From Tannerellaceae bacterium (GTDB lineage Bacteria > Bacteroidota > Bacteroidia > Bacteroidales > Tannerellaceae): a stretch of 35,958 nucleotides of DNA. Below are positions 18,624 through 27,018 of this stretch, one piece after another. Below the pieces are notes generated by a model that saw only the letters and a program-made list of their open reading frames with translations, did not search any database and was not told where the DNA came from. Both the position numbers and the translations under genes were made by a program. The DNA lies in contig JAITGS010000109.1 in assembly GCA_031280435.1 (NCBI GenBank), positions 1 through 35,958 on the forward strand, in the 5' to 3' direction. Every line of letters starts with the position of its first letter. Position 1 is the stretch's first letter.

Positions 18624-20639
18624 ATGCAATTTGAACTATCCTCGCCGTTCGCTCCCACCGGCGACCAGCCTGAAGCGATAGAAGCCCTGACGGACGGAAT
18701 CCGCCGGGGCATTTCGTTTCAAACCTTGCTGGGAGTGACGGGATCCGGCAAAACATTTACAGTTGCCAACGTTATACAAAACCTTCAGCGGCCAACGCTG
18801 GTGCTTAGCCATAACAAAACCTTAGCAGGACAATTGTACAACGAGTTCAAGGCTTTCTTCCCGAACAATGCCGTTGAATACTTTGTTTCCTACTATGATT
18901 ATTACCAGCCGGAAGCCTATCTTCCGGTAACGGATACGTATATAGAAAAAGATTTGGAGATTAATAAGGAGATCGATAAGCTTCGCTTGCGAGCCACGGC
19001 CTCGTTACTGTCCGGACGGCGCGATGTGGTGGTGGTGTCGTCGGTGTCCTGCCTGTATGGCATGGCCGATCCAACGGCTTTTGCGGCTCAGGTGGTGCAC
19101 GTGGAGAAGGGGATGCAGATTGCTCGCGATGTGTTTCTGCGCCGCCTTGTCGATGCGCTTTATGTTAACAACAAAGTTGAGTTTGTCAGTGGGAGCTTCC
19201 GTGTTAAAGGCAGCACAGTCGACGTCTTTCCTGCGATAGAATCCTACGACGGCATGGCCTACAAGGTGGAGTTCTGGGGGGATGAGGTTGAGCGCATATC
19301 CTCGTTCGTGCCTGCTTCGGGACATGAGATCGACGAGCTGGATTTGCTGAACATTTATCCCACAAACCTCTTCGTCACCACTCAGGACAGGATCAACAAA
19401 GCTCTCGATATAATAGCCCTCGACCTTGGCAAGCAAACCAACTATTTTCAGTCGATAGGTAAAACGCATGAGGCCAAACGGCTGTACGAGCGCGTGAGCT
19501 ACGACATCGAGATGATTCGCGAGCTGGGCTTCTGTTCCGGCATCGAGAACTATTCGCGATACCTCGACGGACGAAATGCGGGCGACCGCCCTTTCTGTCT
19601 GCTGGATTATTTCCCGTCGGACTTCCTGCTTGTGGTTGACGAAAGCCACGCCACCCTTCCGCAAGTCCGCGCAATGTATGGCGGCGATCGCTCTCGCAAG
19701 CAGAACCTTGTGGACTACGGATTCCGTCTCCCGGCAGCCGTCGACAATCGTCCGCTCACCTTCGCCGAGTTCGAATCGCTCACTCCCTTAGCCATATACG
19801 TCAGCGCCACGCCGGCCGACTACGAGCTCGAAAAGAGTGACGGTATAGTTGTCGACCAGCTTATCCGCCCCACAGGCCTGCCCGATCCGGTTATCGACAT
19901 CCGCCCCACGGCCAATCAAATAGACGATCTCATGGACGAAATTGCCGTCTGCACCGCCGCCAACGAGCGAGTGCTTGTGACAACCCTCACCAAGCGCATG
20001 GCCGAGGAGCTTAGCGAGTATCTGCTTCGCTTCGGCATACGCTGCAGCTATATTCACAGCGACGTCGGCACGCTCGATCGGCTGCGCATCATGGACGAGC
20101 TCAGGCAGGGAGTGTTCGACGTGCTCGTTGGCGTAAACCTGCTTCGCGAAGGCCTCGACCTGCCCGAAGTGGCTCTCGTTGCCATCCTCGACGCCGACAA
20201 GGAAGGCTTCCTCCGATCGCATCGATCGCTCACGCAAACCGCCGGCCGCGCAGCCCGCAACATCAATGGCCGCGTAATCTTCTACGCCGATACCATCACC
20301 GACAGCATGCAACTCACTATCAACGAAACCAATAGACGCCGTGAGAAACAACTCGCCTACAACGAAAAACACGGCATCATCCCAACGCAAGCCATCAAAG
20401 CCGGCAAAACCATGATCGCCGACCGGGAAGCCGCCGTCGACCAAACTTCCGTCGAAACACTCATTGCTGCCGATCCTATTGTTCAATATATGAGCCGGCC
20501 CCAACTCGAAAAAGCTGTCGAACATGCCCGCAGCCTCATGCTCGACGCCGCCTCCCGCTTAGAGTTCATCGACGCCGCTCAATATCGCGACGAGATGTAT
20601 AAACTGCAAGCCTTGCTGGACAATTTACCCAAGGATTGA
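18624..20639 (+). CDS. uvrB: Excinuclease ABC subunit B, UvrB
   Basis: 671 aa, full length. It has Walker A GVTGSGKT (~38-45), the damage-probing beta-hairpin YYDYYQPEAYLPVTDTYIEKD (~90-111), the DEAD-type box DESHAT, helicase motifs V/VI in GVNLLREGLDLPEVALVAILDADKEGF and QTAGRAARN, and a C-terminal UVR coiled-coil motif (LEKAVEHARSLMLDAASRLEFIDAAQYRDEMYKL). It verifies DNA damage and loads UvrC in nucleotide excision repair. It converges with the minus-strand DUF2027-Smr gene across a repeat-bearing gap. Confidence 0.97.
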   Translation: MQFELSSPFAPTGDQPEAIEALTDGIRRGISFQTLLGVTGSGKTFTVANVIQNLQRPTLVLSHNKTLAGQLYNEFKAFFPNNAVEYFVSYYDYYQPEAYLPVTDTYIEKDLEINKEIDKLRLRATASLLSGRRDVVVVSSVSCLYGMADPTAFAAQVVHVEKGMQIARDVFLRRLVDALYVNNKVEFVSGSFRVKGSTVDVFPAIESYDGMAYKVEFWGDEVERISSFVPASGHEIDELDLLNIYPTNLFVTTQDRINKALDIIALDLGKQTNYFQSIGKTHEAKRLYERVSYDIEMIRELGFCSGIENYSRYLDGRNAGDRPFCLLDYFPSDFLLVVDESHATLPQVRAMYGGDRSRKQNLVDYGFRLPAAVDNRPLTFAEFESLTPLAIYVSATPADYELEKSDGIVVDQLIRPTGLPDPVIDIRPTANQIDDLMDEIAVCTAANERVLVTTLTKRMAEELSEYLLRFGIRCSYIHSDVGTLDRLRIMDELRQGVFDVLVGVNLLREGLDLPEVALVAILDADKEGFLRSHRSLTQTAGRAARNINGRVIFYADTITDSMQLTINETNRRREKQLAYNEKHGIIPTQAIKAGKTMIADREAAVDQTSVETLIAADPIVQYMSRPQLEKAVEHARSLMLDAASRLEFIDAAQYRDEMYKLQALLDNLPKD

Positions 20640-20665
20640 GAGTGAGAACGTTGAAATAATCAGCG

Positions 20666-20974
20666 AAAAAGGGCTATTCAAAGTTTTTTGAGCCTCCGGT
20701 TGGCCGGTTCCACATTGTGGAAAGCTCGCGCGACTTTCGATTGGCCCATCCCACAATGTGGAAAGCTCGCGCGACTTTCAGTTTGCCCATCCCACAATGT
20801 GAGTTGTAAAGAAAGCCTGACGAAATAGTAAAAGGCAGCCTTGCGGAGCTCGTCCCTAAGGCTGAAGTATAGTGCCCAAAAACTATCAGTAGACGATTGT
20901 AAGCTCTTCACAATTTTCATGGGGAAAACATGGCCCGCAAACAATGGGGAATTGCTTTTTGAACAGCCCTTTTT
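20666..20974. repeat. 309-bp segment bounded by 17-bp inverted repeats
   Basis: AAAAAGGGCTATTCAAA at 20666-20682 is matched by its reverse complement (one difference, A/G) at 20958-20974. The segment fills almost all of the 336-bp gap between two convergent genes and contains the 41-bp array. No target-site duplication is obvious. An 88-codon minus-strand frame (20678-20944) inside it is not convincing as a gene. Confidence 0.6.
20700..20803. repeat. 41-bp tandem repeat, about 2.5 units
   Basis: Units start at 20700, 20741 and 20782 (partial). Each contains a CCACA(A/T)TGTGG palindrome, followed in the full units by AAAGCTCGCGCGACTTT, itself centred on TCGCGCGA. The 41-bp length is not a multiple of three, so this array is unlikely to be selected as protein. 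Confidence 0.85.
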
Positions 20975-20975
20975 T

Positions 20976-22028
20976 TTATTTTATAGTAACCATAGTCGCG
21001 CCGAATCCGTATTCACGAAAAGATGCATCCTGAAAAGCTAAGTGTTTGTATTTATGTCGAAGTTCTTTTTCTATGGAGCTTCGCAACACGCCTTCTCCTT
21101 TTCCGTGTATGAACACAATTTTTCGCCCTTGCTGTCCGGCATATTCGGCCAGAACTTTATGGAAGATTTTTAGCTGATAGTTGAGGATGTCGGCATTGTT
21201 CATGCCGTTGGTATTGTCGAGGAGCTGGTTGATATGCAAATCGATCTCTACGATGGGCTCTTCAATCTTTTTCCGCGGCTTTGATTGCTGAGGGCTGTTG
21301 GAGTTGCTTTTCTGCTGCATAGCTTCGCGGATGTCGTCGGGGCGAATAACGAGCTCCCGTTCAGGACGATCTGCACGAACGAGGGGGCAGATCAGAGCGT
21401 TGTCGTCAAAGTAATCGTTCTCCGTAAAGTAGTGGAGCTTATAGAACTTGGACAGATCGATGCGCAGCTCAGCCGAAATTGCATCCTTAAACATATAGGG
21501 CTTGTTCTTCTTGAAAGCAATAATCTGTACACAAATTCTCTCAAGAGCGTTTATCTCTTCCCGAGCAAACTCTTCAACAAAAACCTTTACGTGCGGCTCC
21601 ATCAAGCCGTCGTATCGACTAACCCAAGTATTGTTCAGCCGACTCATATAATTAATGTAGAGAAAGTAATTGCTTTCGTTAATCAGATAAGTTTCGTAGG
21701 CCTCCCCAAGCTTTTTCGCTTCGAGAGGAAGAAAAGCCAGACTGACGTTAAGAATCTCTCCCTCCGAGGTTTCAATTATCTTAATCGTTTCCTTTGAAGG
21801 TTCGGGTTTAGGCTGGGGAGCCTGCACCGGAGGCGGCGTCGGGTGCGGTCGGAGAGGGCGTGTTTGCGAATCCAAGCTGTCCACCACAACAAGTTCTCGC
21901 GCAAGCGAAGGAATTTCGAATCCATCGCTTGTCTCCACCATTACATGTCCGTTTTTTAGAATACTGCGAACAATGCCGCCACCGACATTGTTAAGAAAGC
22001 GAACCGTGTCGCCTGTTTTTATTTGCAT
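20976..22028 (-). CDS. DUF2027 and Smr-domain protein
   Basis: 350 aa, cytosolic. The N-terminal ~60 residues (IKTGDTVRFLNNVGGGIVRSI...GFEIPSLARELVVVD) resemble the SH3-like opening of Bacteroidetes DUF2027 proteins. A proline-rich linker (~70-85) follows, then the DUF2027 core (~90-255). The C-terminal Smr domain has IDLHI and FIHGKGEGVLR motifs (~265-350). Smr domains are nucleases that act on branched DNA or on stalled-ribosome mRNA; here the role is unknown. It diverges from queA with 63 bp between the starts. Confidence 0.87.
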   Translation of the reverse strand: MQIKTGDTVRFLNNVGGGIVRSILKNGHVMVETSDGFEIPSLARELVVVDSLDSQTRPLRPHPTPPPVQAPQPKPEPSKETIKIIETSEGEILNVSLAFLPLEAKKLGEAYETYLINESNYFLYINYMSRLNNTWVSRYDGLMEPHVKVFVEEFAREEINALERICVQIIAFKKNKPYMFKDAISAELRIDLSKFYKLHYFTENDYFDDNALICPLVRADRPERELVIRPDDIREAMQQKSNSNSPQQSKPRKKIEEPIVEIDLHINQLLDNTNGMNNADILNYQLKIFHKVLAEYAGQQGRKIVFIHGKGEGVLRSSIEKELRHKYKHLAFQDASFREYGFGATMVTIK

Positions 22029-22045
22029 GAATACATGTTTAATAA

Positions 22046-22075
22046 TTTGTTATACGGCAAAGTTCTTTATTTTTG
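22046..22075 (+). promoter_or_regulatory. Promoter of queA
   Basis: TTTG (22046-22049), an 18-bp spacer and TATTTTTG (22068-22075) fit the Bacteroidetes -33/-7 promoter. The chosen ATG at 22092 follows 16 bp after the -7 box, which also rejects the upstream start at 22023. Confidence 0.7.
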
Positions 22076-22091
22076 CGCAAATTCTAAAACA

Positions 22092-23360
22092 ATGATAAAC
22101 GATCCACGTAACATACCAATGAGCGAATACGAATATTCGCTGCCCGAGGACAAGATTCGCAAGCGTCCACTCAAAATGCGCGAATCTGCAAAACTTCTGA
22201 TATATGATAATGGAGAAATAAAAGAAACGGTTTTCTCCCGCTTTTTTGATATTCTCCCGCGGCAAAGCATGATTGCGCTGAATGCTACAAAGGTTATCAA
22301 CGCCCGTATATTTTTCAGGAAAGACAGCGGAGCTAAAATCGAAATCATGTGCCTTAAGCCGATCCATCCTTCGGAATATGAATCAATACTCAAACAAAAC
22401 AAGAAGTGCGTTTGGGAATGTTTCGTAGGCAACCTGGCAAAATGGAAAGAAGGCCCGCTGGTTAACAGTATATTAATCAAAGGAAAAAGTACCTCGCTCA
22501 CCGCCCGCATCCTCAAGACGGAAGGCGATGTTCATATCATCGAATTTACGTGGGACAACGAGGCCTACACCTTTGCCCGCATCCTCGAAATCTTCGGCTC
22601 TATACCCATTCCGCCCTATCTCAACCGCAAAGCCGATTCGGACGACTTGGATTTCTATCAAACAACATACGCTGCAATTCCCGGCTCAGTTGCCTCACCA
22701 ACAGCAGGCTTACACTTCAATCGCAGCACTATAACTCAACTCGCCAAGCGCGACATTTTGCATGCCTACTTAGTTCTTCACGTTGGCGCCGGAACCTTCA
22801 AACCGGTCACTTCAAACACAATAGGCGGCCACGAGATGCACGGCGAAAGGTTTTTCATTAACGACATCTACATTGACACTTTCTGGAGATGCATAGGACG
22901 CATAATTGCAGTGGGCACCACGACGGCACGCGCCATCGAAAGCATTTATTATCTCGGCGTACTAATCTCGCAAAACCCCGACATTATGCTCGATGAGCTC
23001 ATTATTGACCAGTGGATGCCATATAATCCGGCCAATAATGAGCTGCCCGTCAAAGAAGCCCTCCAGAACGTTGTGGCCTATATGAAAAAAAATCAGATGA
23101 AAGTTATAGCCGCCACTACACATATTTTGATCGTTCCCGGATACAAATTCAAACTCGTGAGCGGGCTATTCACCAATTTTCATCAGCCTCAAAGCACTCT
23201 GCTGCTCATGGTAGACGCCTTTGTAGAAGGCAATTGGAAGCGCATTTACGATTACGCCCTCGACCACGACTTTCGCTTCTTGAGCTACGGCGACGGCTCC
23301 CTCCTCCTCAACAATTCCATTGCCACCTCCCCAGAAGACTATGCCCTTATGTGGGTTTAG
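22092..23360 (+). CDS. queA: S-adenosylmethionine:tRNA ribosyltransferase-isomerase QueA
   Basis: 422 aa from the ATG after the promoter. It transfers and isomerises the ribosyl part of SAM onto 7-aminomethyl-7-deazaguanine in tRNA to make epoxyqueuosine. Family motifs are clear: YEYSLPEDKIRKRPL near the N-terminus, PGSVASPTAGLHFN (~198-211), LHVGAGTFKPV (~231-241), VGTTTARAIES, and NFHQPQSTLLLMVDAF near the C-terminus. It is slightly longer than the ~340-aa classical enzyme, as in many Bacteroidetes. It has its own promoter and a strong terminator. Confidence 0.92.
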   Translation: MINDPRNIPMSEYEYSLPEDKIRKRPLKMRESAKLLIYDNGEIKETVFSRFFDILPRQSMIALNATKVINARIFFRKDSGAKIEIMCLKPIHPSEYESILKQNKKCVWECFVGNLAKWKEGPLVNSILIKGKSTSLTARILKTEGDVHIIEFTWDNEAYTFARILEIFGSIPIPPYLNRKADSDDLDFYQTTYAAIPGSVASPTAGLHFNRSTITQLAKRDILHAYLVLHVGAGTFKPVTSNTIGGHEMHGERFFINDIYIDTFWRCIGRIIAVGTTTARAIESIYYLGVLISQNPDIMLDELIIDQWMPYNPANNELPVKEALQNVVAYMKKNQMKVIAATTHILIVPGYKFKLVSGLFTNFHQPQSTLLLMVDAFVEGNWKRIYDYALDHDFRFLSYGDGSLLLNNSIATSPEDYALMWV

Positions 23361-23416
23361 AGTAAAGGGTTTGTAAAGAGATCCTCCTGTTTCCTATAAA
23401 TGGAAAGCACACATAT

Positions 23417-23456
23417 AAAAAGCCGCTGAACACGCTCCCCGTTCAACGGCTTTTTT
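23417..23456 (+). terminator. Rho-independent terminator of queA
   Basis: A 15-bp stem (AAAAAGCCGCTGAAC pairing with GTTCAACGGCTTTTT, one mismatch), a 9-nt loop and a T-run, 56 bp after the queA stop. Its A-rich left flank means it could also act on the other strand. Confidence 0.9.
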
Positions 23457-23532
23457 AATTCCCAAATTCAAAAAAACTCTCCGGCTTAAAAGATTATTTT
23501 CCCTAAAGACCTGAAAACAAAATCAGAATTAC

Positions 23533-23763
23533 AACGAGATTGTTGCCGAGTACAATGAGATTGTTGCCAAGTACAACGAGATTGTTGCCGAGTACAACGG
23601 GATTGTTGCCGAGTACAACGAGATTGTTGCCGAGTACAACGAGATTGTTGCCGAGTACAACGAGATTGTTGCCGAGTACAATGAGATTGTTGCCAAGTAC
23701 AACGAGATTGTTGCCGAGTACAACGAGATTATTGCTGAATACAATTGGAATATTCCTGAATAC
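23533..23763. repeat. 21-bp tandem repeat array, eleven units
   Basis: Eleven 21-bp units begin at 23533, with consensus AACGAGATTGTTGCCGAGTA followed by C. The units at 23554 and 23680 are identical variants (AATGAG... / ...CCAAG), 126 bp or six units apart, suggesting block duplication. The last units degenerate, and a poor twelfth runs to 23784. In one forward frame it reads NEIVAEY heptads, but a stop lies at 23512 and no ATG follows. The rest of the 690-bp gap (23361-24050) holds only the queA terminator and the next promoter. Confidence 0.93.
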
Positions 23764-24015
23764 AATTGGAAAGTTATTGGCTCCTGAGAACAAAACTTAG
23801 GCTCTGTACACAAAAGCGGTTCCACAAATTGCACAAACGAAAGCTCCCACAGCTCTATGCAGTAACATCGCCACGCCCCAGCAGCTTGTATTTCTCAGCT
23901 ATATGGAGTGTATAAAACCGTTAAGAGATTCAAACGGCTTCCCACCTACCCCATTCTTTTAGTTAAAGTTTCCAAAAGGAGAGCATTGTTCCAAGATGTA
24001 TTTAAAGAATAGAAC

Positions 24016-24023
24016 TATCTTTG
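24016..24023 (+). promoter_or_regulatory. -7 box of the ABC/YtrA operon
   Basis: TATCTTTG matches TAnnTTTG, 27 bp before the ATG at 24051. No TTG stands at the expected -33 distance, as is common for regulated promoters. It is a candidate site for the operon's own GntR-type repressor. Confidence 0.5.
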
Positions 24024-24050
24024 CGTACTATAATACTAATACAGTAATTT

Positions 24051-24878
24051 ATGATACAGTTAAAAGAAGTAAGCTTTGGATACCGTAAACAGCAAACGGT
24101 ACTGAAACAAGTGAGCCTGGAAATGCAGCCAGGGCTAATCTACGGATTATTAGGCAAAAACGGCGAAGGGAAAACCACTCTGCTGCACATTCTTAGCGGC
24201 ATGCTTTTCCCTCGTGAAGGACAATGTACAGTGCTGGACGAACAACCCGGCAAGCGTAGGGCACAATTCCTGCGGCAAGTTTATCTGCTGGCCGAGGATA
24301 TTTTTCTCCCCGACGTAACTTTCAAGGAGTACATCAGCATGCACCGTCCATTCTATCCTTCGTTCTCCGACAACATTCTCAAGAATTGTACTCTCTCTTT
24401 TGAGATTGATCCTACGCGAAGAATGAAGAAAATGTCGTTAGGACAAAAGAAAAAAGCGGCGATTGCCCTTGCGCTTTCGGTCAATACTCCCCTGCTCCTG
24501 ATGGATGAACCAACGAACGGCTTAGACATTCCTTCGAAAAGCATTTTCCGCAAACTGCTTTCGTCGATAATGAGCGATGACCGAACAATTGTCATTTCCA
24601 CTCACCAGGTACGCGACCTCGAGAGCCTGATCGACGCCGTGATTATCCTCGACGGCAAGGAAATCGTATTCAACCTTCCTCTCAACCGCATTAGCGAAAA
24701 GCTCGACTTTCGGTTGCTCCGGGCGGGTGAAATATCGTTATATTCAGAGCCGTCGCCCGGCGGCATGATTGGCGTAGTTCCTAATCCGGGCAATGAAAGC
24801 GGTCCTGTTTCGCTCGAACTTTTGTTCAATGCGGCAGTTCTATCGAAAAATGAAATCAAACGAATCTTTAACACTTGA
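24051..24878 (+). CDS. ABC transporter ATP-binding protein (YtrB-like)
   Basis: 275 aa, cytosolic ATPase. It has Walker A GKNGEGKT (35-42), signature MSLGQKKK (128-135), Walker B LLLMDEPTNGLD (148-159), and the H-loop in VISTHQVRDL. The C-terminal ~60 residues are divergent and probably contact the permease. Substrate unknown. It is the first gene of a tightly packed operon: the stop overlaps the permease start (TGATG). Its grouping with a YtrA-type regulator suggests export or envelope-stress roles. Confidence 0.92.
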   Translation: MIQLKEVSFGYRKQQTVLKQVSLEMQPGLIYGLLGKNGEGKTTLLHILSGMLFPREGQCTVLDEQPGKRRAQFLRQVYLLAEDIFLPDVTFKEYISMHRPFYPSFSDNILKNCTLSFEIDPTRRMKKMSLGQKKKAAIALALSVNTPLLLMDEPTNGLDIPSKSIFRKLLSSIMSDDRTIVISTHQVRDLESLIDAVIILDGKEIVFNLPLNRISEKLDFRLLRAGEISLYSEPSPGGMIGVVPNPGNESGPVSLELLFNAAVLSKNEIKRIFNT

Positions 24879-25648
24879 TGTATATGATTATGGACAATCA
24901 ATTTAGTTTCAAACGTGTAGGCCTGCTGCTGCGGCTCGATTTTAAGGCCTACGGAAAAGAATTTGTGATAGGCATGAGCGCCATTCCTTTTGTTTGGTTC
25001 ACATTAATGTGGCTGACAAGGCGTGATAGCACATCGGAGATGTCGGAAATATGCTTCGTTCTCAATGGTTTGTTGGCCTTGATAACATTCTGCGGGCATG
25101 CCGCGCGCAAAATGTTTCGCGAAAAACACTCTTTTATGATGACGCCTGCCTCAAACGAGGAGAAATATGTAAGCTTTTTGGCCGAAGGCTTTATTTATTT
25201 GCTTGTATCACAGATTGGATTTTGGGCCGGCTCCTACCTCTGCAAGCTCTGCTGGCCAACGGTTCATGTGGCGTCGCTGGGGGCTCTTTTCTATCATATG
25301 GATATAAATATCGCATTGATTTTGTTGTTTGCAACTGCGCTTTACTTTGTCACGGCAATGAGCGTTCGTAAATTGTGGTTCCTTGTAGCAATAGCGATAC
25401 CGAATGTTTATGTTCTTCTGCATATAATTATACTTGCCTTGTTAGCCTTCAGTTTTTCGGATTTTGTAGGTACAATGATTGAAGGTAATATCGGGAAAAA
25501 CGAGACTTTTAGCGTGACCAGAGGTTCGGAATATATAGTCCAAACAGTAAAGATTATAAACGAAATATTCGCTCCCGTAACGGCCGTATCAACACTAATT
25601 TTGTTTTACGTATCCTATCTTAAAATCAGGGAAAAGGAACTGAAATGA
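24878..25648 (+). CDS. ABC transporter permease (ABC-2-like)
   Basis: 256 aa from the ATG that overlaps the ATPase stop; a TTG at 24875 or ATGs at 24884 and 24890 are alternatives. There are about six membrane segments (FVIGMSAIPFVWFTLMWL, then SEICFVLNGLLALITFCG, YLLVSQIGFWAGSYL, IALILLFATALYFVTAM, LWFLVAIAIPNVYVLLHIIILALLAF and VTAVSTLILFYVSYL). It pairs with the ATPase just upstream. The stop overlaps the regulator start (ATGA). Confidence 0.8.
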   Translation: MYMIMDNQFSFKRVGLLLRLDFKAYGKEFVIGMSAIPFVWFTLMWLTRRDSTSEMSEICFVLNGLLALITFCGHAARKMFREKHSFMMTPASNEEKYVSFLAEGFIYLLVSQIGFWAGSYLCKLCWPTVHVASLGALFYHMDINIALILLFATALYFVTAMSVRKLWFLVAIAIPNVYVLLHIIILALLAFSFSDFVGTMIEGNIGKNETFSVTRGSEYIVQTVKIINEIFAPVTAVSTLILFYVSYLKIREKELK

Positions 25649-26022
25649 AAACAGGAATATCTTTATTTATCCGCATAGCCGATACGGTTTGCGACAAGAT
25701 ACTCAGCGGTGATTATCAGTCGGAAGGTCGTATTCCCTCTGTTCGCGACCTTGCCGCCGAGATGGAGGTCAATCCCAACACCGTAATGCGTTCCGTGGAG
25801 CGGCTCCAGAGATACGAAATCATTTACAATAAGCGTGGAGTTGGCTATTTTGTGGCTTCCGATGCACGAGAAAAGATACACAAAATGCGTCTCGCCAATT
25901 TCTTAGACAACGGTCTTCCGTCACTTTTCCGCGAGATGGATTTGCTCGGCTTAGGAATCAGCGAGCTTGCCGAAGCATACAAATTATATAAATTAAACTC
26001 ATCAAATTCCGAACAATCATGA
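25645..26022 (+). CDS. GntR-family regulator, YtrA subfamily
   Basis: 125 aa. It has an N-terminal winged helix (residues ~8-72: IADTVCDKILSGDYQSEGRIPSVRDLAAEMEVNPNTVMRSVERLQRYEIIYNKRGVGYFV) and a short helical C-terminal part without a large ligand domain, which defines the YtrA group. The start overlaps the permease stop. Such proteins usually repress their own ABC operon. The stop overlaps a further 30-codon frame. Confidence 0.9.
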   Translation: MKTGISLFIRIADTVCDKILSGDYQSEGRIPSVRDLAAEMEVNPNTVMRSVERLQRYEIIYNKRGVGYFVASDAREKIHKMRLANFLDNGLPSLFREMDLLGLGISELAEAYKLYKLNSSNSEQS

Positions 26023-26111
26023 AACGAAGCAATATTATATTGATTGCACTTGGGCTGTTTCTGCTTTTTCTTCCCTACATTATACTGTTAGTTTGCAGGA
26101 TTATATATTAG
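26019..26111 (+). CDS. 30-aa single-pass membrane peptide
   Basis: A short frame from the ATG at 26019, which overlaps the regulator stop (ATGA), to TAG at 26111. It has a basic N-terminus (MKRSN) followed by about 22 hydrophobic residues (IILIALGLFLLFLPYIILLV) and ends CRIIY. It has exactly the architecture of a small membrane protein, perhaps a subunit or modulator of the ABC transporter. The same ATGA coupling joins the two preceding junctions, which argues that it is a real gene. Confidence 0.6.
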   Translation: MKRSNIILIALGLFLLFLPYIILLVCRIIY

Positions 26112-26128
26112 AATGAAAACAGTCGCAA

Positions 26129-26890
26129 GTGAATAACCTGTTTTTGCAGCTTCCCACACAAACTCCAATGGAGTGGAGCCTGCTGCTGGCAACGGCTCTG
26201 CTGATAGGGATGTCGAAAACAGGCATCCAAGGTATTAACATGCTAATGATCCCGTTGATGGCAATAGCTTTCGGAGCCAGACCATCAACGGGAATCATAC
26301 TCCCGATGTTATGTTTTTCCGATCTGCTGGCAGTTTTGTACTATCGCCGACAAGCAGAATGGAAACATATTCTGAGGCTTTTGCCTGCTGCCATTGCAGG
26401 ATTTGGGCTTGCCGTGGCAGTAGATCGCCTCGTACCGCCGGCCGCCTTTCGCATTTTACTTGCCGGCTGCCTGCTGCTGGGCCTCGCTATAATGATCTAC
26501 GCAGAGGTGAAACGCGGCGCAAACCGATGGGCGGAACGCCGCTGGTATGGGCCTGTGTTCGGCTTGGCAGGAGGCTTCACAACGATGATAGGAAATGCAG
26601 CAGGGCCGGTGATGGCCATCTATCTGCTGTCGGTAAAGCTTCCAAAGTACGCTTTTGTAGGCACAAGTGCGTGGTTCTTCCTTGTTGTCAATTATCTGAA
26701 GTTGCCTATACAAATCTATGCCTGGCATAATATAAGCACTGCGACGCTGATGTTGAATCTGTGTACGATCCCTTTCATGCTCATTGGAGCACTGTGCGGA
26801 ATATACATTGTCAAGAAACTGCCTGAACAAGGATTCAGAAAAGTAATAATAGCGATAACGGTATTGTCTACACTGATATTGCTATTGTAA
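26129..26890 (+). CDS. TSUP-family transporter (TauE/SafE-like)
   Basis: 253 aa if started at GTG 26129; an ATG at 26168 is the alternative and may be correct. It has about eight membrane segments in two related halves. The family signatures are LLIGMSKTGIQGINMLMIPLMAIAFG (N-half) and GFTTMIGNAAGPVMAIYLLSVKLPKYAFVGTSAWFFL (C-half). Members move sulfite, sulfonates or other small organic anions across the inner membrane. It follows the 30-aa peptide by 17 bp and may be read from the ABC operon. Confidence 0.85.
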   Translation: MNNLFLQLPTQTPMEWSLLLATALLIGMSKTGIQGINMLMIPLMAIAFGARPSTGIILPMLCFSDLLAVLYYRRQAEWKHILRLLPAAIAGFGLAVAVDRLVPPAAFRILLAGCLLLGLAIMIYAEVKRGANRWAERRWYGPVFGLAGGFTTMIGNAAGPVMAIYLLSVKLPKYAFVGTSAWFFLVVNYLKLPIQIYAWHNISTATLMLNLCTIPFMLIGALCGIYIVKKLPEQGFRKVIIAITVLSTLILLL

Positions 26891-26929
26891 CACAAAAGCA
26901 TACCGTCGCCTATGCCGCAAACTTGGCAG

Positions 26930-26960
26930 TTGCTCATATTAAGGACTGTAATTATATTTG
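26930..26960 (+). promoter_or_regulatory. Promoter of the small membrane protein gene
   Basis: TTG (26930-26932), a 20-bp spacer and TATATTTG (26953-26960) match the Bacteroidetes consensus, 58 bp before the ATG at 27019. Confidence 0.65.
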
Positions 26961-27018
26961 CGATACTTGAATTTAATATTGAGATAAATAGACATAAGTA
27001 TATTACAATTTATATATA

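Noticed and set aside
20678-20944. 88-codon minus-strand frame across the 41-bp array
   Set aside because: It lies entirely within the inverted-repeat segment, follows the repeat units, and has no promoter or recognised domain; the array length is not a multiple of three.
23503-23834. Several overlapping long frames on both strands of the 21-bp array
   Set aside because: A period divisible by three keeps many frames open at once, so openness is not evidence of coding.
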